64,000 bases of DNA from Marinobacterium aestuarii (GTDB lineage: Bacteria; Pseudomonadota; Gammaproteobacteria; Pseudomonadales; Balneatricaceae). Position numbers and translations under genes: made by a program. Under the pieces are notes generated by a model. That model was not told where the DNA came from, did not search any database, and saw only the letters and a program-made list of their open reading frames with translations. Every line of letters begins with the position of its first letter. Position 1 is the stretch's first letter. Where the stretch lies: positions 496,001 to 560,000 of the forward strand of contig NZ_CP015839.1 of assembly GCF_001651805.1 (NCBI RefSeq), written 5' to 3'. Shown in pieces: positions 52,131 to 61,365 of the stretch.

Positions 52131-53495
52131 ATGCAGGAACGGCACTCGATACATGGTACCTGGGCCAATCGCTGGATCTTTATTCTGGCAGCGACCGGCT
52201 CGGCCGTCGGTTTGGGCAATATCTGGAAATTCCCCTATATCACCGGGGAGAATGGCGGCGGTGCCTTTGTGTTGGTATATCTGGTCTGCATCCTGCTGGT
52301 CGGCGTGCCCATCATGATGGGCGAGGCGCTGATCGGGCGGCGTGCCCGCTGTAATCCCGTCAATGCCATGAAGGTCACCGCCAGTGAATCGGGCCTTTCA
52401 ACCGGCTGGCAGGCCATCGGCTGGATGGCGGCCCTGGCGGGCTTCCTGATCTTCAGCTTCTACTCGGTGGTGGCCGGCTGGGTGCTGAACTATATCGCCG
52501 GCATGGTGCGCGGAGACTATATCGATATGGGGCGGGAGCAGGCCGCAGCACAGTTCGAGCTGCTGCTGGCCGACCCCAAGCTGATGCTGGCCTGGCACTC
52601 GGTATTTGTGGTGCTGGTGATGCTGGTGGTCGTTGGCGGTGTTAACAAGGGGCTTGAACGGGCTACCCGTATCATGATGCCGGCGCTTTTTGCCTTGCTG
52701 GCGCTACTGCTGGGCTATTCCTTTACGACCGGTCATTTCACGCAAGGCCTGGAGTTTTTGTTTCACTTTGCGCCTGAAGATCTGACCTGGGACAGCGTGC
52801 TGGTGGCTCTGGGTCACTCCTTCTTCACGCTGTCCCTGGGGATGGGGGCCATCTTGGCCTACGGCTCCTATATGCCAAAGAGTGCATCTATCGGCGGCAC
52901 CGTTATGACGATTGCTTTCCTTGATACCCTGGTTGCGCTGGCGGCGGGCATGGCGATCTTCCCCATCGTGTTTGCCAACGAACTGGATCCTGGTGCAGGC
53001 CCAGGGCTGATGTTCATCACGCTGCCGGTTGCCTTTGGGCAGATGCCCGGGGGTCAGCTGTTTGGCTTTCTGTTCTTCCTGCTGGTGGGGGTGGCGGCCT
53101 GGACGTCTGCCATTTCGCTGATGGAGCCGGCGACGGCCTGGCTGGTCGAACGGCTCAAGCTTGAGCGTTTGCCGGCCTGCCTGATCCTGGGTGCTGCGGG
53201 CTGGGCGATGGGGGTTTTAAGTCTGGGGTCCTTCAACGTGCTGGCGGATTTCAAGCTTCTGGGTATGACCACCTTCGATTTTCTCGATTTCGTGACGGCC
53301 AATATCATGTTGCCGCTCGGCGGGCTCTTTCTGGCGATCTACGTGGGCTGGTTTATGCAGCGCACCGCGATCATGGATGAGCTGGCGATGAAAAATCGAC
53401 TGCACTTCAATCTGTGGTACGGCGTGGTACGATTCGTGGCGCCGGTAGCGGTGGCGATTATATTCGCACTTAATCTGTACCAGAAACTGGCCTGA
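52131..53495 (+). CDS. Sodium:neurotransmitter symporter family (SNF) transporter
   Basis: LeuT-fold Na+-dependent transporter of 454 residues with about eleven to twelve helices. The start of helix 1 (RWIFILAATGSAVGLGNIWKFPY) with its unwound GSAVGLGN substrate/Na+ site is canonical, followed by ENGGGAFVLVYL. Bacterial members import amino acids or related amines. The ATG at 52131 is chosen (AGAGG upstream). It is 14 bases from ratA on the same strand, so they may be co-transcribed, an unusual insertion in the otherwise conserved smpB-ratA neighbourhood. Confidence 0.9.
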   Translation: MQERHSIHGTWANRWIFILAATGSAVGLGNIWKFPYITGENGGGAFVLVYLVCILLVGVPIMMGEALIGRRARCNPVNAMKVTASESGLSTGWQAIGWMAALAGFLIFSFYSVVAGWVLNYIAGMVRGDYIDMGREQAAAQFELLLADPKLMLAWHSVFVVLVMLVVVGGVNKGLERATRIMMPALFALLALLLGYSFTTGHFTQGLEFLFHFAPEDLTWDSVLVALGHSFFTLSLGMGAILAYGSYMPKSASIGGTVMTIAFLDTLVALAAGMAIFPIVFANELDPGAGPGLMFITLPVAFGQMPGGQLFGFLFFLLVGVAAWTSAISLMEPATAWLVERLKLERLPACLILGAAGWAMGVLSLGSFNVLADFKLLGMTTFDFLDFVTANIMLPLGGLFLAIYVGWFMQRTAIMDELAMKNRLHFNLWYGVVRFVAPVAVAIIFALNLYQKLA

Positions 53496-53509
53496 AGGAC
53501 GCTTATCCG

Positions 53510-53941
53510 ATGACCCGTGTCGAACGCAGCGCCCTGGTGCTGCATACAGCCGAAGAAATGTTTGATCTCATCAATGATGTTGATGCCTATCCGCAGTTTC
53601 TGCCCTGGTGTGCCTCCACTGAGCTGATCAGGTCATCGGAGGCTGAGTTGGTGGCGACGCTGCATCTGGCCAAGGCCGGGCTGAGGTACAGCTTTACGAC
53701 ACGCAATCGGCTTGAACGTCCGGGGAAAATGATCATTGAGCTGGTGGAAGGGCCCTTTGCATCCCTTAGCGGTGTCTGGACCTTCACGCCGCTAAGTGAC
53801 GAGGCGTGCAAGGTGCACCTTGACCTGAGCTTTGACTTTGCCGGCAAGCTGACCGGAATGGCGATGTCCAAGGTGTTCAGTCAGGTGGCGACGACCCTGG
53901 TGGATGCCTTTGTGACGCGGGCCGACAAGGTATACGGCTAA
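53510..53941 (+). CDS. ratA: RatA/Coq10-like START-domain protein
   Basis: Polyketide-cyclase/START-fold protein of 143 residues (YfjG/RatA family). In E. coli RatA was described as binding 50S subunits and blocking 70S formation; homologues (Coq10) help ubiquinone function. The pattern YPQFLPWCASTEL, then FASLSGVWTFTPL and a final FVTRADKVYG is characteristic. It is 23 bases upstream of ratB in the typical pair. Confidence 0.9.
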   Translation: MTRVERSALVLHTAEEMFDLINDVDAYPQFLPWCASTELIRSSEAELVATLHLAKAGLRYSFTTRNRLERPGKMIIELVEGPFASLSGVWTFTPLSDEACKVHLDLSFDFAGKLTGMAMSKVFSQVATTLVDAFVTRADKVYG

Positions 53942-53964
53942 GTTAATTAAAGGACCTAACACAG

Positions 53965-54270
53965 ATGATTACAGTCGAGGTTGCCTTTGCGCTGCCCAAC
54001 GAACAGAAAATCATATCGCTGCAAGTGGAAAGTGACTGCACGGCGCATGATGCGGTGATCAAGTCTGGCATTGTGGCGTTGTTTCCGCAGATCGATCCCG
54101 ATCACGCACCCATGGGGGTTTTCGGCAAGGCGATTCGAAATCCCCGGGAGTATGTGCTGCGTGATGGTGATCGGGTGGAGATTTATCGACCGCTAATCGC
54201 AGACCCCAAGGAGGCACGTGCCAAGCGGGCCGCGAAGATGAAAGCCCAAAAGGCCACCGGGCAGGATTAA
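53965..54270 (+). CDS. ratB: RatB/RnfH-family protein
   Basis: Ubiquitin-like-fold protein of 101 residues (RnfH, UPF0125) paired with RatA. Conserved elements are VEVAFALPNEQKIISLQV, GVFGKAIRNPREYVLRDGDRVEIYRPLIADPKEARAKRA and a basic tail. AAAGGA precedes the start. The function is unclear; despite the historical toxin-antitoxin naming it is not a confirmed antitoxin. Confidence 0.9.
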   Translation: MITVEVAFALPNEQKIISLQVESDCTAHDAVIKSGIVALFPQIDPDHAPMGVFGKAIRNPREYVLRDGDRVEIYRPLIADPKEARAKRAAKMKAQKATGQD

Positions 54271-54308
54271 GCCTGAAGCGAGTCTGTGTAAAGCGGGAAG
54301 CGAAAGCT

Positions 54309-54331
54309 CGGCAGCGACGGATGCGCTGCCG
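54309..54331. terminator. Hairpin between converging ratB and bamE
   Basis: Stem CGGCAGCG / CGCTGCCG with a 7-base loop, without a T-tract; a probable but weak transcription barrier in the 72-base spacer. Confidence 0.4.
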
Positions 54332-54342
54332 TAATCAGGCGG

Positions 54343-54678
54343 CTACTGAGGGGGAACGGGGCGGTAGTCGCCACTGATGCGGCTCAGCTGGTCGCCGCTA
54401 AAGTACAGGGATACACCTTCCTGGGTCCGGGTTTCTCCACCCTTTTCCATGCTGTAGATGTAGTCCCAGCGGTCAGGGCTGAAGGTATCGGTGATCAGTG
54501 GGGTGCCCATAACAAAGCGGACCTGATTTCGGGTCATGCCGGGCTTAAGCTGATTGACCATTTCCTGTGAAACGACGTTGCCCTGCGGGATATCAATCTT
54601 GTGGACGCCGGGGAACTCGGCACAGCCGGTGATCAAAACGCTGGCGGTGATGCCGATAAGAAACTTCCGTATCTGCAT
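54343..54678 (-). CDS. bamE: Outer-membrane assembly lipoprotein BamE
   Basis: Lipoprotein of the beta-barrel assembly machinery, 111 residues. The signal peptide ends in lipobox LITGC, and the SmpA/OmlA domain shows [46 protein letters not shown] and [11 protein letters not shown]. The start at MQIRKFLIG is chosen because GGAAG lies upstream; nine further N-terminal codons are possible but would spoil the signal peptide. It is divergent from fur, the standard gammaproteobacterial layout. Confidence 0.93.
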   Translation of the reverse strand: MQIRKFLIGITASVLITGCAEFPGVHKIDIPQGNVVSQEMVNQLKPGMTRNQVRFVMGTPLITDTFSPDRWDYIYSMEKGGETRTQEGVSLYFSGDQLSRISGDYRPVPPQ

Positions 54679-54706
54679 TAAACTTCCACTATGGTGCATA
54701 AACAAA

Positions 54707-54714
54707 GATAATGA
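54707..54714. promoter_or_regulatory. Possible Fur half-box in the bamE-fur spacer
   Basis: GATAATGA equals one half of the classical Fur box. The second half is degenerate, so autoregulation of fur is only a suggestion. Confidence 0.25.
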
Positions 54715-54754
54715 AGTCTAACATCCAAAATCGCGAACAGCATAGAGAAAGATT

Positions 54755-55180
54755 ATGGCGCTTGAAAATCAGGAACTGCGTAAGGCAGGACTGAAAGTCA
54801 CCCTGCCCAGGGTCAAGATCTACCAGATTCTGGAGCGTGCCGGTGAGGGAGATCACTTTAGCGCTGAAGACATATACAAGTTGTTGATCGAACAGGGAGA
54901 AGACGTCGGCCTGGCAACGGTTTACCGGGTGCTGACGCAGTTTGAAACGGCCGGTCTTGTGTCGCGTCATCACTTCGAAGGCGGGCATTCGGTGTTCGAG
55001 CTGGCCAGTGATCAGCAGCACGACCATGTGGTCTGCGTACGTTGTGGCAAGGTGCGGGAATTCACTGATCCTGAGCTGGTACGGCGTCAGAATGCGATTG
55101 CAGAAGAGCTGGGCTTTCGCCTGACCGACCGCACATTGTATCTGTATGGCCTGTGCAAGGATGGTTGCGAAAAGCGCTAG
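54755..55180 (+). CDS. fur: Ferric uptake regulator Fur
   Basis: Iron-responsive repressor of 141 residues. A winged-helix DNA-binding domain (LRKAGLKVTLPRVKIYQIL, SAEDIYKLLIEQGEDVGLATVYRVLTQFETAGLVSRH) is followed by the metal-binding dimerisation domain with HHFEGGHSVFEL, HDHVVCVRCGKVREF and a final CKDGCEKR. Regulatory and structural metal ligands are all present. The gene is transcribed away from bamE; its 3' side is followed by an unusual palindromic repeat before recN. Confidence 0.95.
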   Translation: MALENQELRKAGLKVTLPRVKIYQILERAGEGDHFSAEDIYKLLIEQGEDVGLATVYRVLTQFETAGLVSRHHFEGGHSVFELASDQQHDHVVCVRCGKVREFTDPELVRRQNAIAEELGFRLTDRTLYLYGLCKDGCEKR

Positions 55181-55285
55181 TCGCTTTTTGCTGCAGACAG
55201 CTGTGAAGGTTGCCGCCTGTGGAAGGGTTGTCCGCTGCGGTCATTTCACATCGTTATAAAAGCGGTCGCAAGAGTTTGCTAGACG

Positions 55286-55559
55286 TACTAGTGTACTGCT
55301 TCGCCCTAATGGGTGCTTATAGAGCCCGCCAATGCGTGTCCGGCAAGGCGCCGTTCGCCGGTAATAGTGGGGCTCTTGCCAAGAGCGGCAACACAGCAGG
55401 GCGCGAATTGGCGCGCTCCCTGCGGGCGAGCCGCCAGAAGGCCGTCCGCGGTGTTGCATTTCCTCGACATAGCCCACTATGCCTTCGAAAATGCGCCGTG
55501 CGGCCCACCTCCTGGCGACTCGCTAAAAGCGCCTCTAAGAGCGAAGCAGTACACTAGTT
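55286..55559. repeat. 270-bp imperfect palindromic element (MITE-like)
   Basis: Non-coding element bounded by perfect 17-bp inverted repeats (CTAGTGTACTGCTTCGC at 55288-55304 and its complement at 55541-55557). The two halves remain visibly similar over more than 100 bases when one is reverse-complemented (for example GGCGC followed by ATAGTGGG on both arms). No transposase is encoded. Its size, terminal repeats and non-coding nature suggest a non-autonomous mobile or REP-like repeat. It fills most of the 424-base gap between fur and recN. Confidence 0.65.
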
Positions 55560-55562
55560 ACA

Positions 55563-55590
55563 AAAAAAGCCGGTGAAAGCCGGCTTTTTT
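55563..55590. terminator. Bidirectional terminator after recN
   Basis: Stem GCCGG / CCGGC extended by A6/T6 arms, loop TGAAAG, right after the palindromic element. It terminates recN on the minus strand and transcripts coming from fur. Confidence 0.85.
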
Positions 55591-55604
55591 GCGTCTGCAG
55601 CCTC

Positions 55605-57272
55605 CTAACCGACCCCGAGCATTTCCCGCGCATGGGCGACGGAGCGCTCGGTAATGTCGATACCGCCCAGCATGCGGGCCACTTCCTGCACGCGATCGTT
55701 GCTGTCCAGGTTGCGAATGCGGGTGTGGGTATGCACATCACCGGCAATCTTGCTGACGAAGAGGTGCTGGTGTCCCTGGGATGCAACTTGTGGCTGGTGG
55801 GTTACGCACAGGATTTGGGCGCGTTCGCCGAGCTGGCGCAGCATGCGACCCACGACTTCGGCTATGGCGCCACCGATGCCGACATCGACTTCGTCGAATA
55901 TCAGCGTAGGTGTGGCGGAGGTCTGCGCAGTGATGACCTGAATCGCCAGGCTGATACGGGACAGCTCGCCGCCTGATGCGACCTTGCCAAGTGGGCGTGC
56001 GGGCTGGCCACGGTTGGCGCTGATGAGGAATTCCACCTCTTCCAGCCCGTGTGTCCCCTGGCGCTCTTGCGGCAAGGGACTGAGGCTGACTTCAAAGCGG
56101 GCGTCATTCATGCCCAGCTCGTGCAGTTGTGCATCCACGGCCTTGCCGAGCAGTCGTGCCGCCTTTTGCCGGCCGCGACTCAGGCGTGCAGCTGCCTTGC
56201 TGTAAGACTCCCGGGCGGCGGTGACCGCCTGGGCAAGCAGGTCGAGCTCCTCATCGGAGCGGCTCAGGGAGTTGAGCTCCTGCTTCAGTTCGCTGTGAAA
56301 GCTCACCAGCGCTTCGGGTTTGATGCGGTGCTTGCGTGCTATGTCATAGATGCTGGAGAGGCGCTCTTCGACGTCCTTCTGGCGCTGCGGGTTGACCTCG
56401 ACGCGATCCAGATAGTGGCGAATCTCCTGGCTGGCTTCCTCTATCTGTATCTGTGCGCTGCCGAGCATTTCGGCGGCCTGCTGCAGGGCCGGCGACTGAA
56501 CATCGAGCGAGTGCAGTAGTTGTTCGCAGTGCGCCAGCAGGCTCAGGCAGTTGGCTTGTTCGGCGTCGGCGGTGAGTTCCAGTAGCTGGTGTCCGGTGTG
56601 CAGAATGTCATCGGCGTTGGCCAGGGTTTTCTGCTCTTCTTCCAGTGCGCCGAGTTCATTGTCCTGCAGCCCAAGCTGATCCAGCTCGTCGGTTTGGTAG
56701 CTGAGCAGCTGGATGCGGGCGGCCTGTTCGGCACTCTGTTCGGTCAGGCTGCTCAGTTCCTGGTCCAGCCGGCGCCAGCGCAGGAAAGTGTCGCGTACCT
56801 GGCCGGCCTGTTTGCTCTGGCCGGCATGTTCATCCAGCAGAGTACGGTGGTAGTCGCGCTTGAGAAGGCGCTGGTGTTCATGCTGGCCGTGAATATCCAC
56901 CAGATGATTCGCCAGGGTACGGATGGCCGTGACCGGGCAGGGCTGACCGTTGATATAGGAGCGTGAGCGCCCTTCACGGGTGATCACCCGGCGCAGGATA
57001 CAGTCGCCATCCTGGTCGAGATCCTGCTCCTGCAGCCAGGCGGTGGCATCGGGCAGGCCGCTGATATTGAAACTGGCGATGATTTCGGCGCGCTCGGCGC
57101 CTGTGCGTACCACGCCTGTTTCGGCGCGATCACCCAGGGCCAGGGCCAGGGCATCGAGCATGATGGACTTGCCGGCCCCGGTTTCACCGCTGACAACGGT
57201 CATGCCGGCGGCAAGTTCCAGGTCCAGACTTTCGACAATGGCAAAGTTGCGGATCGTCAGCTGACTGAGCAT
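55605..57272 (-). CDS. recN: DNA repair protein RecN
   Basis: SMC-like ATPase of 555 residues for double-strand break repair. Walker A GETGAGKS (about residues 30-37) is near the N-terminus and Walker B/signature SGGELSRISLAIQ and LIFDEVDVGIGG near the C-terminus. A central coiled coil (about 150-360) separates the two halves of the head. It converges on fur and is divergent from grpE. The 57273-57379 spacer may carry an SOS site, but I do not see a clear LexA box. Confidence 0.94.
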   Translation of the reverse strand: MLSQLTIRNFAIVESLDLELAAGMTVVSGETGAGKSIMLDALALALGDRAETGVVRTGAERAEIIASFNISGLPDATAWLQEQDLDQDGDCILRRVITREGRSRSYINGQPCPVTAIRTLANHLVDIHGQHEHQRLLKRDYHRTLLDEHAGQSKQAGQVRDTFLRWRRLDQELSSLTEQSAEQAARIQLLSYQTDELDQLGLQDNELGALEEEQKTLANADDILHTGHQLLELTADAEQANCLSLLAHCEQLLHSLDVQSPALQQAAEMLGSAQIQIEEASQEIRHYLDRVEVNPQRQKDVEERLSSIYDIARKHRIKPEALVSFHSELKQELNSLSRSDEELDLLAQAVTAARESYSKAAARLSRGRQKAARLLGKAVDAQLHELGMNDARFEVSLSPLPQERQGTHGLEEVEFLISANRGQPARPLGKVASGGELSRISLAIQVITAQTSATPTLIFDEVDVGIGGAIAEVVGRMLRQLGERAQILCVTHQPQVASQGHQHLFVSKIAGDVHTHTRIRNLDSNDRVQEVARMLGGIDITERSVAHAREMLGVG

Positions 57273-57379
57273 GATGGTGTTTTACCTGTGTTTTCATACA
57301 GTGTTTTTACTGTATAGGTCATTTCCATTGCCGTTGCAATCTTCGATGCATCGCGTAGCAAATTTTTTCTGTGGTAGCG

Positions 57380-57408
57380 GTTGAATCACCGGCGAATAAC
57401 CCCATATA
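57380..57408 (+). promoter_or_regulatory. Sigma-32 promoter of grpE-dnaK-dnaJ
   Basis: GTTGAAT (57380-57386) as -35, 13 bases, and a perfect CCCCATATA (57400-57408) as -10: a near-consensus heat-shock promoter about 50 bases before the grpE start. Confidence 0.8.
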
Positions 57409-57458
57409 CAGCAGCAGTAATGTTTTCAAACATCTTTGCATTGAGGTGGGTAACAGGA

Positions 57459-58037
57459 ATGGCAGAGCAAGAGAAAAATCCGGCGGATGAAATCCTGGAA
57501 TCGCCGGTAGCCGAAGAACAGCAGACAGACGCAGCCGCTGCGACAGCGGATGCCGCAGAGCTGCCTGATGCTCAAACCCTGGCTCAGGAACTCGAGACTG
57601 TCACCACTGAAATGGATGAGTTGCGCGATCAGCTGCTGCGCACTCAGGCCGACTTCATGAATGTTCGTCGTCGTGCCGAGCAGGATGTGGAAAAGGCGCA
57701 CAAGTTTGGTGTCGAGAAGTTTGCCAACGAAATGCTGCCGGTGGTCGACAGCCTGGAGCGTGCGGTTGAGACCTTCGACAAGGAAGACGCTGCTACTCAG
57801 GCCATCCGCGAAGGTGTCGAGCTGACGCTGGGCATGCTGGTCTCGGGTCTGAACAAGTTCAAGATCGAGTCTGTCGATCCGCAGGGTACGGCCTTCGACC
57901 CGGCTCTGCATCAGGCCATGTCGCTGGTGGATGCGCCTGATACGGCGCCCAACACCGTGGTCGCGGTGGTGCAGAAAGGCTACACCCTCAATGGTCGCCT
58001 GTTGCGTCCGGCGATGGTCATGGTTTCGAAAAGTTAA
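57459..58037 (+). CDS. grpE: Nucleotide exchange factor GrpE
   Basis: Co-chaperone of 192 residues that releases ADP from DnaK. An acidic unstructured N-terminus, a long coiled coil (about residues 45-100, LAQELETVTTEMDELRDQLLRTQADFMNVRRRAEQDV) and the C-terminal beta domain (NTVVAVVQKGYTLNGRLLRPAMVMVSK) are all present. The start MAEQEKNP is chosen; the upstream in-frame ATG overlaps the promoter. It heads the dnaK operon. Confidence 0.94.
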   Translation: MAEQEKNPADEILESPVAEEQQTDAAAATADAAELPDAQTLAQELETVTTEMDELRDQLLRTQADFMNVRRRAEQDVEKAHKFGVEKFANEMLPVVDSLERAVETFDKEDAATQAIREGVELTLGMLVSGLNKFKIESVDPQGTAFDPALHQAMSLVDAPDTAPNTVVAVVQKGYTLNGRLLRPAMVMVSKS

Positions 58038-58157
58038 GCAGAGACTTTAGGGGCCGGCGCTTGAAACGGCGATATTCGGCCCTATATAGAACTGCAAGCA
58101 AGTTAATCGGATTTCGTGCCTTGCAACACAGGCACCGCAGAACTGGAGCAAAGACAC

Positions 58158-60080
58158 ATGGGTAAAATTATTGGTATCGACCTGGGAACCACCAACTCCT
58201 GTGTGGCGATCCTGGATGGCGACAAGACTCGCGTGCTGGAAAACGCCGAAGGCGACCGCACCACGCCGTCCATCATTGCCTACAGCGAAGATGGCGAAAT
58301 CCTGGTAGGGCAGCCGGCCAAGCGTCAGGCTGTAACCAACCCGACCAATACCCTGTTTGCCATCAAGCGCCTGATCGGCCGTCGTTTCAAGGACGATGTC
58401 GTACAGAAAGACATCAAGATGGTGCCGTACTCCATTGTCGAAGCCGACAATGGCGACGCCTGGGTTGAGGTTAAAGGCAAGAAGATGGCTGCACCCCAGG
58501 TGTCTGCCGAAATCCTGAAAAAAATGAAGAAGACCGCCGAAGACTACCTGGGTGAAGCGGTGACTGAAGCCGTTATCACTGTACCGGCCTACTTCAACGA
58601 TGCTCAGCGTCAGGCGACCAAGGATGCTGGCCGTATCGCCGGTCTGGACGTCAAACGCATCATCAACGAGCCGACTGCCGCTGCCCTGGCCTACGGTCTG
58701 GACAAGGGCAAGGGTGACCGCACCATCGCCGTCTACGACCTGGGTGGTGGTACCTTCGACGTTTCCATCATCGAAATCGCCGATGTTGATGGCGAGCACC
58801 AGTTCGAAGTACTGGCTACCAACGGTGATACTTTCCTCGGTGGTGAAGATTTCGACCTTAAGCTGATCAACTACCTGGCAGACGAGTTCAAGAAAGAGTC
58901 CGGCATCGACCTGCACCACGATCCGCTGGCGCTGCAGCGCCTGAAGGAAGCCGCCGAGAAGGCCAAGGTTGAGCTGTCCTCTGCCCAGCAGACCGACGTC
59001 AACCTGCCGTACATCACCGCAGATGCTACAGGCCCCAAGCACCTTAACGTCAAGGTAACCCGCTCCAAACTGGAATCCCTGGTTGAAGACCTGGTTAAGC
59101 GTACCCTTGATCCGTGCCGTATTGCCCTGAAAGATGCTGACCTGAGCGCTTCTGCTATCGATGAAATCATCCTGGTGGGCGGTCAGACCCGCATGCCGAT
59201 GGTGCAGAAGTCCGTTGCCGAGTTCTTTGGCAAGGAGCCGCGCAAGGATGTGAACCCCGATGAAGCCGTCGCCATTGGTGCTGCGATCCAGGGTGCCGTA
59301 CTGTCCGGTGATGTTAAAGACGTGCTGCTGCTGGACGTAACGCCGCTGACCCTGGGTATTGAAACCATGGGTGGTGTAGCTACAGGACTGATCGAGAAGA
59401 ACACCACCATCCCGACCAAGAAGTCGCAGGTGTTCTCTACCGCAGACGACAACCAGAACGCTGTAACCATTCACGTGGTGCAGGGTGAGCGCAAGCAGGC
59501 GGCGCAGAACAAGTCGCTGGGCCGTTTCGATCTGGCTGACATCCCGATGGCGCCCCGTGGCGTGCCGCAGATCGAAGTCACCTTCGACCTCGATGCCAAC
59601 GGTATCCTGAATGTGTCCGCCAAGGACAAGGCAACCGGCAAGCAGCAGTCCATCGTCATCAAGTCTTCTTCCGGTCTGTCGGATGACGAAATCGATCAGA
59701 TGGTAGCGGACGCCGAGTCCCATGCCGATGAAGACCGCAAGTTCGAAGAATTGGCCCAGGCGCGCAACCAGGGCGACGCCATGGTTCACTCGGCGCGCAA
59801 GACGCTGACCGAAGCGGGCGACAAGGCGACTGCGGAAGAGAAAGAGCAGATCGAGAAAGCCATTGCCGAACTGGAAGAAGCCCTCAAGGGCGACAGCAAG
59901 GAAGGTATCGATACCAAGGTCGCTACCCTGACCGAAGCTATCTCCGGTGTGGCGCAGAAGATGTATGCCGATGCCGCAGCAGAAGCGCAAGGCGAGCAGA
60001 CAGGTGAAGAAGCGTCCGGCAAGCCCGGCGAAGATGCTGTCGATGCAGAGTTTGAAGAGGTCAAAGACGACAAGAAGTAA
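58158..60080 (+). CDS. dnaK: Molecular chaperone DnaK (Hsp70)
   Basis: ATP-dependent chaperone of 640 residues, cytoplasmic. The Hsp70 signatures [15 protein letters not shown] (1), [15 protein letters not shown] (2) and [15 protein letters not shown] (3) are perfect. The substrate-binding domain and helical lid follow, and the C-terminus ends in the conserved acidic EEVKDDKK. The codon use is visibly more optimised than that of its neighbours, as expected for a highly expressed gene. Confidence 0.97.
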   Translation: MGKIIGIDLGTTNSCVAILDGDKTRVLENAEGDRTTPSIIAYSEDGEILVGQPAKRQAVTNPTNTLFAIKRLIGRRFKDDVVQKDIKMVPYSIVEADNGDAWVEVKGKKMAAPQVSAEILKKMKKTAEDYLGEAVTEAVITVPAYFNDAQRQATKDAGRIAGLDVKRIINEPTAAALAYGLDKGKGDRTIAVYDLGGGTFDVSIIEIADVDGEHQFEVLATNGDTFLGGEDFDLKLINYLADEFKKESGIDLHHDPLALQRLKEAAEKAKVELSSAQQTDVNLPYITADATGPKHLNVKVTRSKLESLVEDLVKRTLDPCRIALKDADLSASAIDEIILVGGQTRMPMVQKSVAEFFGKEPRKDVNPDEAVAIGAAIQGAVLSGDVKDVLLLDVTPLTLGIETMGGVATGLIEKNTTIPTKKSQVFSTADDNQNAVTIHVVQGERKQAAQNKSLGRFDLADIPMAPRGVPQIEVTFDLDANGILNVSAKDKATGKQQSIVIKSSSGLSDDEIDQMVADAESHADEDRKFEELAQARNQGDAMVHSARKTLTEAGDKATAEEKEQIEKAIAELEEALKGDSKEGIDTKVATLTEAISGVAQKMYADAAAEAQGEQTGEEASGKPGEDAVDAEFEEVKDDKK

Positions 60081-60118
60081 GTCGTTGAGTCGCTTCGCAA
60101 TACTCTGAAATGTGGCAG

Positions 60119-60136
60119 CGCGGGCAATAGCCCGCG
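60119..60136 (+). terminator. Intercistronic hairpin between dnaK and dnaJ
   Basis: Stem CGCGGGC / GCCCGCG with an AATA loop and no good T-tract. It probably attenuates transcription so that DnaJ is made in smaller amounts than DnaK. Confidence 0.5.
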
Positions 60137-60190
60137 TTGTCGTGTCCGGCTCCCGGTGGAGCCAACCGCTGCAACATGACAGACCCGCTT

Positions 60191-61315
60191 ATGTCCAAAC
60201 GAGATTTTTACGAAGTGTTGGGCGTGTCGCGAGACACGGCCGACCGCGATATCAAGAAAGCCTATCGGCGCATGGCGATGAAGTTTCACCCGGACCGTAA
60301 CCCGGGCGACGCCGAATCTGAGGACAAGTTCAAGGAGGTCAACGAGGCCTACGAAGTACTGTCCGATGCGCAGAAGAAAGCCGCCTACGACCAGTATGGC
60401 CATGCCGGTGTTGAGCAGGGTGCCGGAGGCCAGGGTGGTTTTGACGGCGGTTTCTCCGATATTTTCGGCGATGTCTTCGGCGACATTTTCGGTGGCGGTG
60501 GTGGTGGCCGTCGTCGCAGCTCCGTGCAGCGTGGTGCCGATCTGCGCTACAACCTGGATCTGAGCCTTGAGGATGCCGTGCGTGGTGTCGAGAAATCGAT
60601 TCGTGTCCCTACACTGGTCGGCTGTGAGCCTTGTAATGGTTCCGGCGCCAAGCCTGGCACCAGTGCCAAGGTCTGTGGTACCTGTGGCGGTAATGGCCAG
60701 GTGCGCATGCAGCAGGGCTTCTTTTCGGTGCAGCAGACCTGCCCGACCTGTCGTGGCGAGGGCAAGGTAATTTCCGAGCCCTGCGGCAGCTGCCGTGGTC
60801 AGGGCCGGGTTGAGCAGGTCAAGACGCTGTCGGTGAAAATTCCGCCAGGTGTCGATACCGGCGATCGCATTCGTCTTTCCGGTGAAGGTGAGGCGGGCAG
60901 TCACGGCGGGCCGGCCGGGGATCTGTATGTGCAGGTCAACGTGCGCCAGCATCCGATCTTCGAGCGCGACGGGCGCGATCTATACTGCGAGATACCGATC
61001 AGCTTCGTGGATGCGGCCCTCGGCGGTGAACTCGAAGTGCCGACCCTGAATGGCCGGGTCAAGCTGCGGGTACCTGCTGAAACCCAAACCGGCAAGCTGT
61101 TCCGTCTGCGTGGCAAGGGGGTAACCCCGGTGCGCGGTGGTCCTGTGGGTGATCTGCTGGTGCGTGTGGTGCTGGAAACGCCGGTGAGCCTCACCAGTCG
61201 TCAGAAAGAGTTGCTGAAGGATTTCCAGCAGGAAACCGAAGGTGGCAAGAAGCACAGCCCGAAAAAAAATTCGTTCTTCGATTCTGTGAAACAGTTCTTC
61301 GAAGATATGACCTGA
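60191..61315 (+). CDS. dnaJ: Chaperone protein DnaJ (Hsp40)
   Basis: Class I J-protein of 374 residues that stimulates DnaK ATPase and delivers substrates. The J domain carries HPD ([11 protein letters not shown]), then comes a Gly/Phe region (about 75-115), a zinc domain with four CxxCxGxG-type repeats ([32 protein letters not shown]), and the C-terminal substrate domain. The ATG at [11 protein letters not shown] is standard. Confidence 0.96.
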   Translation: MSKRDFYEVLGVSRDTADRDIKKAYRRMAMKFHPDRNPGDAESEDKFKEVNEAYEVLSDAQKKAAYDQYGHAGVEQGAGGQGGFDGGFSDIFGDVFGDIFGGGGGGRRRSSVQRGADLRYNLDLSLEDAVRGVEKSIRVPTLVGCEPCNGSGAKPGTSAKVCGTCGGNGQVRMQQGFFSVQQTCPTCRGEGKVISEPCGSCRGQGRVEQVKTLSVKIPPGVDTGDRIRLSGEGEAGSHGGPAGDLYVQVNVRQHPIFERDGRDLYCEIPISFVDAALGGELEVPTLNGRVKLRVPAETQTGKLFRLRGKGVTPVRGGPVGDLLVRVVLETPVSLTSRQKELLKDFQQETEGGKKHSPKKNSFFDSVKQFFEDMT

Positions 61316-61321
61316 TCAAAC

Positions 61322-61342
61322 CGGGCGCCTGATCGGCGCCCG
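61322..61342 (+). terminator. Hairpin after dnaJ
   Basis: Stem CGGGCGCC / GGCGCCCG with a short loop followed by TGTTT; a moderate terminator of the chaperone operon. Confidence 0.6.
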
Positions 61343-61365
61343 TGTTTCGCATCCAAGGGGGAGCT

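Noticed and set aside
53510-54270. ratA-ratB as a toxin-antitoxin system
   Set aside because: The pair is a conserved housekeeping START-domain/RnfH couple; RatB is not an established antitoxin, so no defence-system claim is made.
58047-59990. 647-codon open frame opposite dnaK
   Set aside because: Known artefact of dnaK codon usage; no independent evidence for an antisense gene.
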